Assembly: GCA_020639195.1 (NCBI GenBank)
Contig: JACKHB010000002.1
Coordinates: forward strand, 682,001-746,000
Direction of reading: 5' to 3'
Source of the DNA: Phycisphaeraceae bacterium
Lineage (GTDB): Bacteria; Planctomycetota; Phycisphaerae; Phycisphaerales; UBA1924
Length of the DNA: 64,000 nt
Shown here: positions 1 to 7,934 of the stretch, piece after piece
How positions within the stretch are numbered: position 1 is the first letter of the stretch
Layout: every line of letters starts with the position of its first letter
Notes under the pieces: generated by a model
What the model was told of the DNA's origin: nothing
Seen by the model: only the letters and a program-made list of their open reading frames with translations
Databases searched by the model: none
Position numbers and translations under genes: made by a program

Positions 1-200
1 TCTCGTGGATCAACGCCGATGGCACGAGCGCATTGTCCGAGACGGGCCTGGTGCGTGTGACGGTGCGGGTCAAGAACAACGGACGACAGGTGTGCTCGGC
101 GATGGCGGTCCGGGCGAGAGCGTGGGACGAATCGCAGCCGCCCTTTGAGATGCTCAACGACGATGGCAGCACGATCGACGTGTTCGACCTGGACCCGTGA
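1..200 (+). CDS. 3' end of a protein of unknown function (partial, possibly pilus-related)
   Basis: Only the last 65 codons are inside the window; the reading frame starts at base 3 and ends with TGA at 198-200. The visible residues (S-W-I-N-A-D-G... ending D-L-D-P) include a stretch rich in alternating Val/Arg, as in a beta-strand domain, and show no motif I recognise. The stop codon overlaps the ATG of the next gene by one base, so the two are probably translationally coupled. As that neighbour has a pilin-like N-terminus, this may be another pilus or pseudopilus component, but that is inference from context only. Confidence 0.6.
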   Translation, partial: SWINADGTSALSETGLVRVTVRVKNNGRQVCSAMAVRARAWDESQPPFEMLNDDGSTIDVFDLDP

Positions 201-1183
201 TGATGCGACGCATGAGCTGGACAGTTCGCAGTCGGCGGCGCGGCTCGGCCTACCTGCTGGTCTTGGCAGTGACCGTGCTGGTCACGGCGACGGGGATCGG
301 CACGCTGCTGGTGCAGCGCATCCGCACGCGCACGGCGGTGTGGAGCGCCGATGGCCAGCGGGCCTCGGCCATGGCCGCCTCGGCCGTGGAGATGGCGGCC
401 TACCAACTCGCGAACCGGGCGTCGTGGCGAACCGGTTTCACCAGCGGCTCGTGGACCACGGCCGTGTCGATCGGCGAGGGGTCGCTCTCGTTCAAGCTCG
501 TCGATGAGGTGGATGGAACGCTCTCGGACGACTCCACCGAGCCCGTTCGGGTCTACGGCCGGGCGCAGGTGGGCAGCGCGGTGCGCGTGTTCAGCGTCGT
601 GGCGAGACCTCGGGCCGTCACGAGCGATCCGAACCTTTTGCTGAACTCGGGGTTTGAGGACAAGGTCAACGGGTGGGAGGCGTATGGGAAGGCGACGCTT
701 GAATTGGATGCCTCCAAGGTCGCCGGGGCCTCGTCTCTTCGCGCCAAGAGCCGCGAATCCGCCACCACCGGGCCTTCCCAGGACGTCACTGCGTCTGTCT
801 CGAAGGGGACCATGACCACTTCGGTGTGGTGCTACTCGGACCGGAGTTCGGCCGAGACGCTCCAGGTCCTGCTGGAACTGGAGACCACCGGGGGCACTTC
901 CACCATCACGCTCGCGACCGGGACCGTCAACCGTTCGTGGCGGCAGGTGTCGGGCACGGCGTCGGTGACGTGGTCGGGGCGGCTGAACCGGGCGGTTCTG
1001 CGCATGCGCACCGTGAGCGACAAGGCTGACTTCCTGATCGACGAGGTCAGGTTCCAGCCCTTTGGGAGCAGCGCCAGCACAACCACGGTCATGACGTTCG
1101 ATCCCTCGACCTGGCGGCGCGAGGCGGACAGCGCCGAACTGATCGACGACGGCAAGGGCGCGATCGTCGTCGTGCCCCGATAA
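200..1183 (+). CDS. pilin-like (PilX/GspK-type N-terminus) exported protein with a CBM4/9-like beta-sandwich
   Basis: 327 residues. After a short Arg-rich head there is a single hydrophobic segment (about residues 16-34, A-Y-L-L-V-L-A-V-T-V-L-V) followed by Q-R-I-R-T-R-T, the layout of pseudopilin or PilX-type proteins, though there is no clear prepilin peptidase site with Glu at +5. Residues about 150-290 start with N-L-L-L-N-S-G-F-E-D and contain a late D-F-L-I-D-E-V-R-F strand; this is the classic frame of CBM4/9-type carbohydrate-binding sandwiches. The ATG at 200 overlaps the upstream stop; a GTG at 197 or ATG at 203 are also possible. Inference: a surface or pilus-tip protein with an adhesive domain. 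The exact role is unknown. Confidence 0.7.
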   Translation: MMRRMSWTVRSRRRGSAYLLVLAVTVLVTATGIGTLLVQRIRTRTAVWSADGQRASAMAASAVEMAAYQLANRASWRTGFTSGSWTTAVSIGEGSLSFKLVDEVDGTLSDDSTEPVRVYGRAQVGSAVRVFSVVARPRAVTSDPNLLLNSGFEDKVNGWEAYGKATLELDASKVAGASSLRAKSRESATTGPSQDVTASVSKGTMTTSVWCYSDRSSAETLQVLLELETTGGTSTITLATGTVNRSWRQVSGTASVTWSGRLNRAVLRMRTVSDKADFLIDEVRFQPFGSSASTTTVMTFDPSTWRREADSAELIDDGKGAIVVVPR

Positions 1184-1327
1184 ACGGGACGGGATCGGGT
1201 GGATCGCCGAAGGGCGATTCTCTTGGGCGGGAGGTCGCATACCCTTGGGCGGATTCGCCGCCGGCGCGCGCGCGCCGAAGGGGTGTCCTGCCCGCCAGCT
1301 CGCACAACTCCTCGTACTGCATGGAAT

Positions 1328-1357
1328 AAGAAAATCTGCAGGAATCTCGGATTTCTT
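1328..1357 (-). terminator. weak hairpin downstream of the aldolase gene
   Basis: On the minus strand AAGAAATC (1357-1350) can pair with GATTTTCTT (1336-1328), with a 13-base loop and one bulged base. The 3' arm is U-rich in RNA. It lies about 55 bases past the aldolase stop. The stem is AU-rich and short, so this is only a candidate terminator. Confidence 0.3.
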
Positions 1358-1412
1358 CGGCAGGAGGGGCGCCGGCGCGCGCGCAAACTGAAGAGTTGGG
1401 CCCAACGGCCGG

Positions 1413-2513
1413 TCAGGCCACCGTGACCGAGTCGTCGAGGTACACGTCCTGGATCGCGTGCAGGAGCGAGACCCCGTCCTTCATGGGACGCTGGAAGGCC
1501 TTGCGTCCCGAGATGAGGCCCATGCCCCCGGCGCGCTTGTTGATGACGGCCGTGCGCACGGCGTCGGCGAGGTCGGAGGCGCCCTTGCTCTCGCCGCCGG
1601 AGTTGATCAAGGGCACGCGCCCCATGTAGTTGTTGACGACCTGGTAGCGGCAGAGATCGATGGGGTGGCCCCCCTTACCGTTCTCGTCGCTGCCGCTGAG
1701 CTTGGTGTACACCTCCTTGCGGAACTTGCCGTAGGAGGAGTCGCCGGAATTCAGGGCCTTGTAGCCGCCGTTGTTGGTGGGGAGCTTCTGCTTGATGATG
1801 TCGGCCTGGATCGTGGCGCCGAGGTGATTGGCCTGTCCGGTCAGGTCCGCCGAGGCGTGGTAGTCCACGCCGTTGACCTTGAACGCGTCATTGCGCGTGT
1901 AGCACCACAGCACCGTGGCCATGCCCAATTCGTGGGCGTGGTGGAACATCTCGGAGACTTCCTGGATCTGACGGGTGGACTGCTCGGAGCCGAAGTAGAT
2001 CGTGGCGCCCACGGCCACGGCCCCCATCTCGAAGCACTGGGTGATGGTGCCATAGAGAGTCTGGTCGTGTTTGTTGGGAAAGGTCAGCAGCTCGTTGTGG
2101 TTGAACTTGACGAGGAATGGGACCCTGTGGGCGTACTGGCGGGCGACGGCGCCGAGCACGCCGAACGTGCTCGCGACGGCGTTGCATCCGCCCTCGAGGG
2201 CCAGCTTGCAGATGTTGCCCGGGTCGAAGTACTCCGGATTGGGCGCGAACGAGGCGCCCGCGGAGTGCTCAACGCCCTGATCCACCGGCAGGATCGAGAC
2301 GAAGCCGGTCCCCGCAAGACGGCCGGTATTGAGGATCGTCTGGATGTTCCGCAGCACGGTGGGCTTGCGGTCGGTCGCGGCGTACACGCGATCGACCAAG
2401 TCTGGACCGGGTAGGTGCAGCGCGCTCCGGCTGACCGTCTGGCACTCATGCCCGAGCAGGTCGGCGGCGTCCTTGCCGAGAGTCTCGCGGACGTTGATGG
2501 TGAGGCTGGGCAC
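1413..2513 (-). CDS. fbaB: class I fructose-bisphosphate aldolase (DeoC/FbaB family)
   Basis: 366 residues, close to the usual 350 for FbaB/DhnA-type aldolases. It cleaves fructose 1,6-bisphosphate to glyceraldehyde 3-phosphate and dihydroxyacetone phosphate through a lysine Schiff base, in cytosolic glycolysis/gluconeogenesis. Visible family hallmarks are L-P-V-D-Q-G-V-E-H-S near residue 75, the L-V-K-F-N-H-N-E block with the candidate active-site region, and near the C-terminus a phosphate-binding S-G-G-E and G-L-I-S-G-R-K. The start is GTG at 2513, chosen because GAGGAG sits 7 bases upstream on the minus strand and because the homologous sequence begins there; the frame stays open 90 codons further up without family similarity. 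Monocistronic by position: a hairpin separates it from the DUF378 gene upstream. Confidence 0.93.
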   Translation of the reverse strand: MPSLTINVRETLGKDAADLLGHECQTVSRSALHLPGPDLVDRVYAATDRKPTVLRNIQTILNTGRLAGTGFVSILPVDQGVEHSAGASFAPNPEYFDPGNICKLALEGGCNAVASTFGVLGAVARQYAHRVPFLVKFNHNELLTFPNKHDQTLYGTITQCFEMGAVAVGATIYFGSEQSTRQIQEVSEMFHHAHELGMATVLWCYTRNDAFKVNGVDYHASADLTGQANHLGATIQADIIKQKLPTNNGGYKALNSGDSSYGKFRKEVYTKLSGSDENGKGGHPIDLCRYQVVNNYMGRVPLINSGGESKGASDLADAVRTAVINKRAGGMGLISGRKAFQRPMKDGVSLLHAIQDVYLDDSVTVA

Positions 2514-2575
2514 GGGCGGCTCCTCTGTGGATTGAGCCGCACTATATGGACGGGGTTCCAGATCCGCGCACGGAA

Positions 2576-2606
2576 CAGGGCCCGAGAGACGTGCTCCCGG
2601 GCCCTG
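2576..2606 (-). terminator. perfect 9-bp GC hairpin between DUF378 gene and aldolase gene
   Basis: CAGGGCCCG (2576-2584) and CGGGCCCTG (2598-2606) are perfect inverted repeats with a 13-base loop, 35 bases after the DUF378 stop on the minus strand. No U-run follows, as is common in high-GC genomes. Probable terminator of the fasciclin-DUF378 unit. Confidence 0.5.
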
Positions 2607-2640
2607 GGGGGCAGAACACCGCTCTGTGCGAAGCGGGGGG

Positions 2641-2868
2641 TCAGGCGGTTCGCGGTGTGAGACCCTTGGCGGCGCCGGCCGGGGCGAACAAGCGGACACC
2701 CTTGTAGACAGCCGCGACGCCGACGAGGATGTAGACGATCTTGGCCAGCGGGGCGGTGTTGCCACCGAAGAGGGTCGCGACAAGGTCGAACTCCAGTGCG
2801 CCCCACAGGCCCCAGTTGAGGCCGCCCACCACCAGCAGCACCAGCGCGATCAGGTCAAGAGGCTTCAT
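2641..2868 (-). CDS. DUF378 family small membrane protein
   Basis: 75 residues with two hydrophobic segments: about 4-18 (L-D-L-I-A-L-V-L-L-V-V-G-G) and 42-55 (A-K-I-V-Y-I-L-V-G-V-A-A). The G-G-L-N-W-G-L-W-G motif after the first segment is the hallmark of DUF378 (YuzA-like) proteins of the inner membrane, whose function is not known. The start at 2868 follows GGAG by about 7 bases; an ATG five codons upstream has no ribosome site. It begins 43 bases after the fasciclin gene stop on the same strand, so the two are probably cotranscribed and under the same ECF promoter. Confidence 0.88.
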   Translation of the reverse strand: MKPLDLIALVLLVVGGLNWGLWGALEFDLVATLFGGNTAPLAKIVYILVGVAAVYKGVRLFAPAGAAKGLTPRTA

Positions 2869-2911
2869 GTCGATCTCCTTCATGGGTGACGCGTGAGCGG
2901 GTGTCGAACGA

Positions 2912-3868
2912 TCACTCCGGCAGGATCACGCGATCGATGACGTGCACGACGCCGTTGGACGCGTCAATGTTGGTGGCGACGATGTTCGCGCCGTCCACGC
3001 GGAGGCGCCCGTCGCTGATGTCGATGACCACGGACTGGCCGTTGAGGGTCTGGGCCTTGCCCGCGCCCGCGGCATCGGCGGCGTAGACCCGTCCGGGCAC
3101 AACGTGGTACTTGAGGATCGAGGCGAGCTTGGCCCGGTTCTCGGGGCGAAGCAGGCTCTCGACCGTGCCGCGAGGAAGCTTGGAGAACGCCTCGTCCGTC
3201 GGCGCGAAGACCGTGAAGGGCCCTTCGCCCGAGAGCGCCTCGGCGAGGCCTGCGGCCTGGGCCGCGGCGATCAGCGTGCCGAATGTGCCGGCGTTCTGCG
3301 CGACATCCACGATCGAGCCGCTCTCGGGCGTCACGACGGTGTCGATCACGTGGATGACGCCGTTGGTGCACTCGATGTCCGCGGCGACGACCTTGGCGCC
3401 GTTGACCTTGACGGCCGAGCCATCGGACCAGAAATCGAGGCGCTGACCGTTGATGGACCTGACACCCGAGAGGCGCATCACGTCACGCGCCGACCACTGG
3501 CCCGCCACGACGTGGAACTTGAGGATCGACGCCAGTGCATCGCGGTTCTCGGGACGCAAGAGATTGTCGACGGTGCCGTCGGGCAGCTTGTCGAATGCGT
3601 CGTCGGTCGGGGCGAAGACGGTGAACGGACCGCTTCCCATGAGCGCCTCGGCAAGGCCTGCGGCGCGGGCAGCGGCGAGCAGGGTCGAGAACTTGCCGGC
3701 CGCCTGGGCCGTCGCGACGATGTTGGTCGGCGCGGAGGCGTGCGAGGCCGACACGAGTTGTGCTCGCTCCGGCTGCTGGCACGCCGAGCCTTGGGAGCCG
3801 CACTGGGCAAGGGCCGAACCGGCGGTGAGCGTGAGCGCAGAGATGGCGGACACGATGGATCGATTCAT
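2912..3868 (-). CDS. exported protein with two fasciclin (FAS1) domains
   Basis: 318 residues. An N-terminal signal peptide (about 1-21, ending A-L-A-Q) precedes a short Cys-containing linker and two FAS1 repeats, about residues 48-180 and 183-318. Each carries the family blocks: F-A-P-T-D-[DE]-A-F followed by L-P-x-G-T-V, then L-K-[FY]-H-V-V, a N-G-Q/V-x-V strand, and a closing N-G-V-[IV]-H-V-I-D. FAS1 domains mediate adhesion at the cell surface or in the matrix. The product is likely periplasmic or secreted. It is transcribed away from an ECF sigma/RskA-type pair, and its upstream region holds a promoter-like motif matching one in front of the sigma gene. The same gene association (sigK-rskA with FAS1 antigens MPT70/MPT83) is known in Mycobacterium tuberculosis. 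Confidence 0.93.
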   Translation of the reverse strand: MNRSIVSAISALTLTAGSALAQCGSQGSACQQPERAQLVSASHASAPTNIVATAQAAGKFSTLLAAARAAGLAEALMGSGPFTVFAPTDDAFDKLPDGTVDNLLRPENRDALASILKFHVVAGQWSARDVMRLSGVRSINGQRLDFWSDGSAVKVNGAKVVAADIECTNGVIHVIDTVVTPESGSIVDVAQNAGTFGTLIAAAQAAGLAEALSGEGPFTVFAPTDEAFSKLPRGTVESLLRPENRAKLASILKYHVVPGRVYAADAAGAGKAQTLNGQSVVIDISDGRLRVDGANIVATNIDASNGVVHVIDRVILPE

Positions 3869-3923
3869 GGTCTGGTTCTCCGTTTGTGGGTGTGCTCGGC
3901 CCGACGATCGCGGGCCAAGAGGG

Positions 3924-3954
3924 GTATCGCGGGGCCCCCGCGCTCGGATTCACC
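3924..3954 (-). promoter_or_regulatory. putative ECF-type promoter of the fasciclin gene
   Basis: Read on the minus strand: GGTGAATCC (3954-3946), 16 bases, then CGATAC (3929-3924). The distance from the -10-like element to the fasciclin ATG is about 55 bases. The same arrangement with the same 16-base spacer is found on the plus strand in front of the sigma gene. Seen directly in the sequence; its use by the neighbouring sigma factor is inference. Confidence 0.6.
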
Positions 3955-3994
3955 CGGCCGCACGAATTCTGGCGGACCCAATCTCCGATCGGTT

Positions 3995-4025
3995 GGTGAA
4001 TCCGCGGGCGAGGTTCATTCGATGG
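3995..4025 (+). promoter_or_regulatory. putative ECF-type promoter of the sigma/anti-sigma operon (autoregulation)
   Basis: GGTGAATCC (3995-4003), 16 bases, then CGATGG (4020-4025), about 100 bases before the sigma ATG. With the minus-strand copy it forms an inverted repeat whose arms (CGGATTCACC 3945-3954 and GGTGAATCCG 3995-4004) match perfectly over 10 bases. Two outward -35-like elements with equal spacing to a CGAT box favour paired promoters over a simple operator. Confidence 0.6.
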
Positions 4026-4125
4026 GTGTCGGGGAGGTCGTGTTCTTGCCGAGGTGGGTTCCATGGTTGCCGCAGCAGTCCCCGGGCGAGTGAGGCTCTG
4101 TGCGCAGCGGTGTAGACTGCCGACT

Positions 4126-4686
4126 ATGACACCGCCCGGTGCGAGCTATTCCGTCCTGGATCGCGTGGCGCAGGATGCGCCCGGCGCATCCGAGGCGTTG
4201 CTCGACCGGTACGGCGGGCTGGTGTGGTCGCTGGCGCGCCGGTTCTGCCGCGACAACGCCGAGGCCGAGGACGCGGTGCAGGACATCTTCCTGGACGTAT
4301 GGCGCAGCGCGCGGGCCGGGCGTTTCGATCCATCGAAGGGCACGGAGACGACGTTCGTCGCGATGATCGCCCGACGCCGGCTGCTCGACAGACTCCGGCG
4401 CAGATCGTCGGGGCTGGCGATGCAGGCGCTCTCCGAAGAGGGCGTGCCGGCCGCCGGGTCGGCTGGCAGGGCTCAAGACGACGATGCGCTGGTCGCGGCG
4501 GAGGCCCTCGCTTCGCTCTCCGAATCGCAGCAAACCGCGATCCGGATGTCGATCATGCAGGGGTACACGCACGAGCAGGTGGCGCAGGCCACGGGCATGC
4601 CGCTCGGGACGGTGAAGACGCACATCCGACGCGGGCTGATCCGCCTGCGCGATGCGATGGCGGCGCGTCGGGAGGTGGCGTCATGA
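4126..4686 (+). CDS. ECF-type RNA polymerase sigma factor (SigK-like context)
   Basis: 186 residues, the normal size for an ECF sigma factor with only regions 2 and 4. Region 2 (about 25-95) has R-F-C-R-D-N-A-E-A-E-D-A-V-Q-D-I-F and the W-R-S-A core contact. Region 4 (about 125-180) ends with a helix-turn-helix, Y-T-H-E-Q-V-A followed by M-P-L-G-T-V-K-T-H-I-R-R. It directs RNA polymerase to a specific promoter set. The start at 4126 (ATG-ACA-CCG) is chosen because sigma similarity begins soon after; an in-frame ATG at 4054 would add 24 residues overlapping the upstream leader. Its stop overlaps the anti-sigma start (ATGA). A matching promoter motif at 3995-4025 suggests autoregulation. Confidence 0.93.
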   Translation: MTPPGASYSVLDRVAQDAPGASEALLDRYGGLVWSLARRFCRDNAEAEDAVQDIFLDVWRSARAGRFDPSKGTETTFVAMIARRRLLDRLRRRSSGLAMQALSEEGVPAAGSAGRAQDDDALVAAEALASLSESQQTAIRMSIMQGYTHEQVAQATGMPLGTVKTHIRRGLIRLRDAMAARREVAS

Positions 4687-5477
4687 CCGCACCACGCGAC
4701 CGCATCATGGAGTTGCTGGCCGATCGGGCCACGGGTGACCTGACCCAGACAGAGGTCCGGGAGTTGGACGAGTTGTTGGCCCAGATGCCCGAATTCGACA
4801 CCGAGGAACTGGAGATGGCCGCCGCCGCGGCCCTGGTCGCCTTGGCCGGGCCCAAGGAGCCGATGCCGGGGGCGCTGCGCACCCGCACGCTGCAAACCCT
4901 GGCCGATGCCCCCGCGCGGGGAGGGTTGCGCCTGAGCGGACCGACGCAAGGCGAGCCTTCGAGACCGGCGGCACAGTTCCGCTCGCTGTTGGCGTGGTCC
5001 GGCTGGGTTGCGGCCGCGGCGTGCCTGATCATCGCCCTGGTCCTCATGAACCGAACACCGTCGACTCCGGCACCGAATTCTCCCGGGCGGGCGCGCGAGC
5101 AGTTCCTTGCGCAGGCGCCAGACGTCAAGGCCGCGCCCTGGAGCGACTGGGACAACCCGGAGATCACCGGCGTGACGGGTTCGGTCGAATGGAGCGAATC
5201 GGCCCAGCGCGGGTTCATGCGATTCCGGGGGCTGACCGCCAACGACCCGGGAGTCCAGCAGTATCAGCTCTGGATCATCGATGAACGCGGGCTGGAGCAG
5301 CGCATCAGCGGCGGCGTCTTTGACGTCGATCGAGCCACAGGTGAGGTGGTGGTCGAGATCGAGCCGGCCGTGGAGATCCACAACGCCGCGGCGTTCGCGA
5401 TCACGATCGAGCGCCCCGGGGGCGTGTGGGTGTCCGACATGACGCGGCGAGTGACCATCGCGACGCTGCAGGGATAG
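4683..5477 (+). CDS. RskA-type anti-sigma factor, membrane anchored
   Basis: 264 residues. The cytosolic N-terminal part (1-100) is where such proteins hold their sigma factor. One TM helix follows at about 103-123 (S-G-W-V-A-A-A-A-C-L-I-I-A-L-V). The outer domain, about 155-264, shows the RskA pattern: G-S-V-E-W, then Y-Q-L-W-I-I-D, G-V-F-D-V-D, A-A-F-A-I-T-I-E-R-P-G-G-V-W. In M. tuberculosis the SigK/RskA pair is released by regulated proteolysis and drives FAS1 antigen genes. The same three families are neighbours here. ATGA overlap with the sigma gene supports coupled, equimolar expression. I see no CxxC zinc motif, consistent with RskA rather than a ZAS-type anti-sigma. Confidence 0.9.
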   Translation: MTAPRDRIMELLADRATGDLTQTEVRELDELLAQMPEFDTEELEMAAAAALVALAGPKEPMPGALRTRTLQTLADAPARGGLRLSGPTQGEPSRPAAQFRSLLAWSGWVAAAACLIIALVLMNRTPSTPAPNSPGRAREQFLAQAPDVKAAPWSDWDNPEITGVTGSVEWSESAQRGFMRFRGLTANDPGVQQYQLWIIDERGLEQRISGGVFDVDRATGEVVVEIEPAVEIHNAAAFAITIERPGGVWVSDMTRRVTIATLQG

Positions 5478-5498
5478 GTCGCTCGGCACGGAAGGGCC

Positions 5499-5525
5499 CT
5501 CTTCCGCCTCTTCCGCCTCTTCCGC
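5499..5525. repeat. three tandem 9-base units (CTCTTCCGC)
   Basis: Three perfect copies of CTCTTCCGC lie 22 bases after the anti-sigma gene, followed by a degenerate pyrimidine tract. In non-coding DNA; possibly a slippage-prone tract. No function can be assigned. Confidence 0.8.
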
Positions 5526-5680
5526 CGCCTCCCCCGGTCCGAGATTCCATGCCCCCTACGGGTGCCGAGAGGGCCGCAACACCCCGGTTTGCGCGCGCAA
5601 GAGCGCGGTGTCGGCCATGTTTGGGTTGGATCGCGGACGACCGCAGGTAGACTCTGTCTGTTCAGATGGAGGGATTCGCC

Positions 5681-7825
5681 ATGCCACGCCTGTCACGCGC
5701 GGCCGGAGCCATGATGCTCCTGGCCGGCTCTGTGCTCACCCCCGCCGCGTCCGGGGGCGGGTCGCCCGAGAAGACGCTGCTGATCATCGACCCGTCGGAC
5801 CCGACGAGCCTGTACGTCGGAAACTACTACAAGCACGCTCGCGGCATTCCAGATAGCAATGTCTTGTACATGTATCCGGGCGCGACCAATTACCAGGCGT
5901 TTGTGACCGAGAATCTCGCGGCCCTGCACGGCACCTTGGAGCACAACGGGCTCGACGATCACATCGACATTGTGGTCGTGATGCCGGGCTCTCCGTTCGC
6001 GGTCAACGCCCCCGGCCTCATCGGCGACGGATGCAGCCCGGTGAACCGCTTCAGCATCTCCGGCGCGTACAGCTCGGCGTTTGTGTCCGATGAGATCCTC
6101 GGCGGCCTCGGCATCACCTATGGCAATCGGTACGCGCGCAATTCCATCGAGGCTCGCGGCTTTTCCAGCCAGACTTCGTGGCTCAGCGGCAGCCCATCGA
6201 CGAGCCCGAACGCCCGCAGGTACTACTTGGGGGCCATGCTCGGGTACACGGGCGAACGCGGCAACACCGTCAACGACCTCCTGGCCATGATCGATCGCTC
6301 CGTCGCGGCGGACGGCACCTTTCCCTCGGGCACGTTTTACTTCATGGAAACGACCGATGCCGCAAGGAGCGACCCCAGAGACGGCATGTTCGATGCTGCA
6401 ATCACCGACCTGACGGGTCTCGGCGGCACCGGCCAGCACCTTCAGGCGATTCTGCCGCCCGATGGAACGGCCGATTGCCTGGGAATCATGACGGGCATCG
6501 CCACACCAGGAGTGGATCAGGCGGACATCACGATCTTGCCGGGAGCGATCTGCGACCACCTGACGAGTTTCGCAGCGACATTTGACAACGGCTCGCAGGA
6601 AAAGCTAAGCCGCTGGATCGCCAACGGCGCCAGCGGATCCTGGGGCGCCGTGGAAGAGCCATGCAACTACTTCCAGAAGTTCCCCGTTCCCCGTGCGCAC
6701 ATCGGGTACTTCCAAGGGCTCTCGCTCGGGGAGGCGCTCTTTCGAAGCGGCCTGTTCTTTCCCTTCCAGATGCTGCTGTACGGTGATCCCCTGACGCGAC
6801 CGTTCACCCACATTCCGGATGTGACCCTGACCAACCTGCCCGCCGACCCGGTCGACGAGACGGCGCTGATCCTGCTGTACTTGGCGTCAACAACGCATCC
6901 AAACGCGACCGTCCCGCGCGTCGACCTGTTTGTCGACGGCCGGCTCAAAGCGACCGCGTTCTCGGGCACACCGTTCGTCCTGCTGCCCCAGACCCTCGCC
7001 GATGGCTGGCACGAACTGCGGGTGCTCGGGACCGACTCGACGCTGGTGGCCTCCGCAGGCGGTTCGCTCGAAGCTCTGGTCGTTGACATCGACGGCGCTT
7101 CCGCCACCGTGGTCCCGCACCTGACCACCGGAAACCTGGGCACCGCCTTCACGTTTGAAGTGACCGTCGAAGGCCCGGGCATCGTCGAGACTCGCTTGGT
7201 TCAGAATGGGCGCGTGCTGGGCGCGGCGTGGGACTGCGACCCAGTCTTTACGGTGTACGGCGCCACGTTGGGGGCCGGAACCACATGCGTGCAGGCCGAG
7301 GCCCTCATGGGTGACGGCACGCTTGTCCGCTCGTCGCCTGTGGAACTGACCATCGGCAATGGGGGGGTCGGGCCGACGATCGTGCCGATGGGCGTGGATT
7401 ATCACAAGCGAGTGCTTGTGAACCAGCCAATACTGGTCGAGTTGCCGGCTCTGGCGGGCGATTCGCCCGACGGTCTGTCCTTCACCATTGTGCAGGGGCC
7501 CGGGAACGGAACGCTCGTCGGCGGCGGGACGCGGGGCTACCGCATCCTCAAGCCCAACGCGGGAGCCACCGGCAAGGACACGATCGTCTACCGCGTGACC
7601 GGCGCGGGGGGCACATCCCAGGACGCCACGATCACGGTGCTGTACGAGAACTACCCGCTCGATCGCGACGCCGACGGAAAGGTGACGCGCGCCGACCTGA
7701 TGGACCTTCTCGTACACCCCGCCGACGTCAATCTCGATGGCACCTTCGACAGCGAGGACTTCATGTTCATGCTCGATGTCCTCGGCTGCGGCACCTCCAT
7801 CATCACGCCAAACGCGAGGAGGTAG
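5681..7825 (+). CDS. exported TIGR03790-family protein with C-terminal dockerin-like module
   Basis: 714 residues. A signal peptide (1-23) is followed by about 380 residues of the uncharacterised TIGR03790 family: it opens with T-L-L-I-I-D-P-S-D-P-T-S and N-Y-Y-K-H-A-R-G-I-P, and contains the G-D-P-L-T-R-P end block. The middle part (about 385-645) looks like two or three Ig/cadherin-like beta-sandwiches. Residues about 655-705 (D-R-D-A-D-G-K-V-T-R-A-D, then D-V-N-L-D-G-T-F-D-S-E-D) are two dockerin-type calcium loops, ending close to a G-C-G-T-S. The start at 5681 has GGAGG 8 bases upstream; an ATG at 5666 has none. Function unknown; surface location inferred. Confidence 0.85.
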   Translation: MPRLSRAAGAMMLLAGSVLTPAASGGGSPEKTLLIIDPSDPTSLYVGNYYKHARGIPDSNVLYMYPGATNYQAFVTENLAALHGTLEHNGLDDHIDIVVVMPGSPFAVNAPGLIGDGCSPVNRFSISGAYSSAFVSDEILGGLGITYGNRYARNSIEARGFSSQTSWLSGSPSTSPNARRYYLGAMLGYTGERGNTVNDLLAMIDRSVAADGTFPSGTFYFMETTDAARSDPRDGMFDAAITDLTGLGGTGQHLQAILPPDGTADCLGIMTGIATPGVDQADITILPGAICDHLTSFAATFDNGSQEKLSRWIANGASGSWGAVEEPCNYFQKFPVPRAHIGYFQGLSLGEALFRSGLFFPFQMLLYGDPLTRPFTHIPDVTLTNLPADPVDETALILLYLASTTHPNATVPRVDLFVDGRLKATAFSGTPFVLLPQTLADGWHELRVLGTDSTLVASAGGSLEALVVDIDGASATVVPHLTTGNLGTAFTFEVTVEGPGIVETRLVQNGRVLGAAWDCDPVFTVYGATLGAGTTCVQAEALMGDGTLVRSSPVELTIGNGGVGPTIVPMGVDYHKRVLVNQPILVELPALAGDSPDGLSFTIVQGPGNGTLVGGGTRGYRILKPNAGATGKDTIVYRVTGAGGTSQDATITVLYENYPLDRDADGKVTRADLMDLLVHPADVNLDGTFDSEDFMFMLDVLGCGTSIITPNARR

Positions 7826-7934
7826 CCGTTCTCGGACGCGAAGGATCGTCTCGTTCCAGGCCAGGAGTGCCGCGTTCACTTGCGAGCGGTGGAATCGAAT
7901 CGCACGGTGACAGTGGTCCCACGGAGGGGTCATC

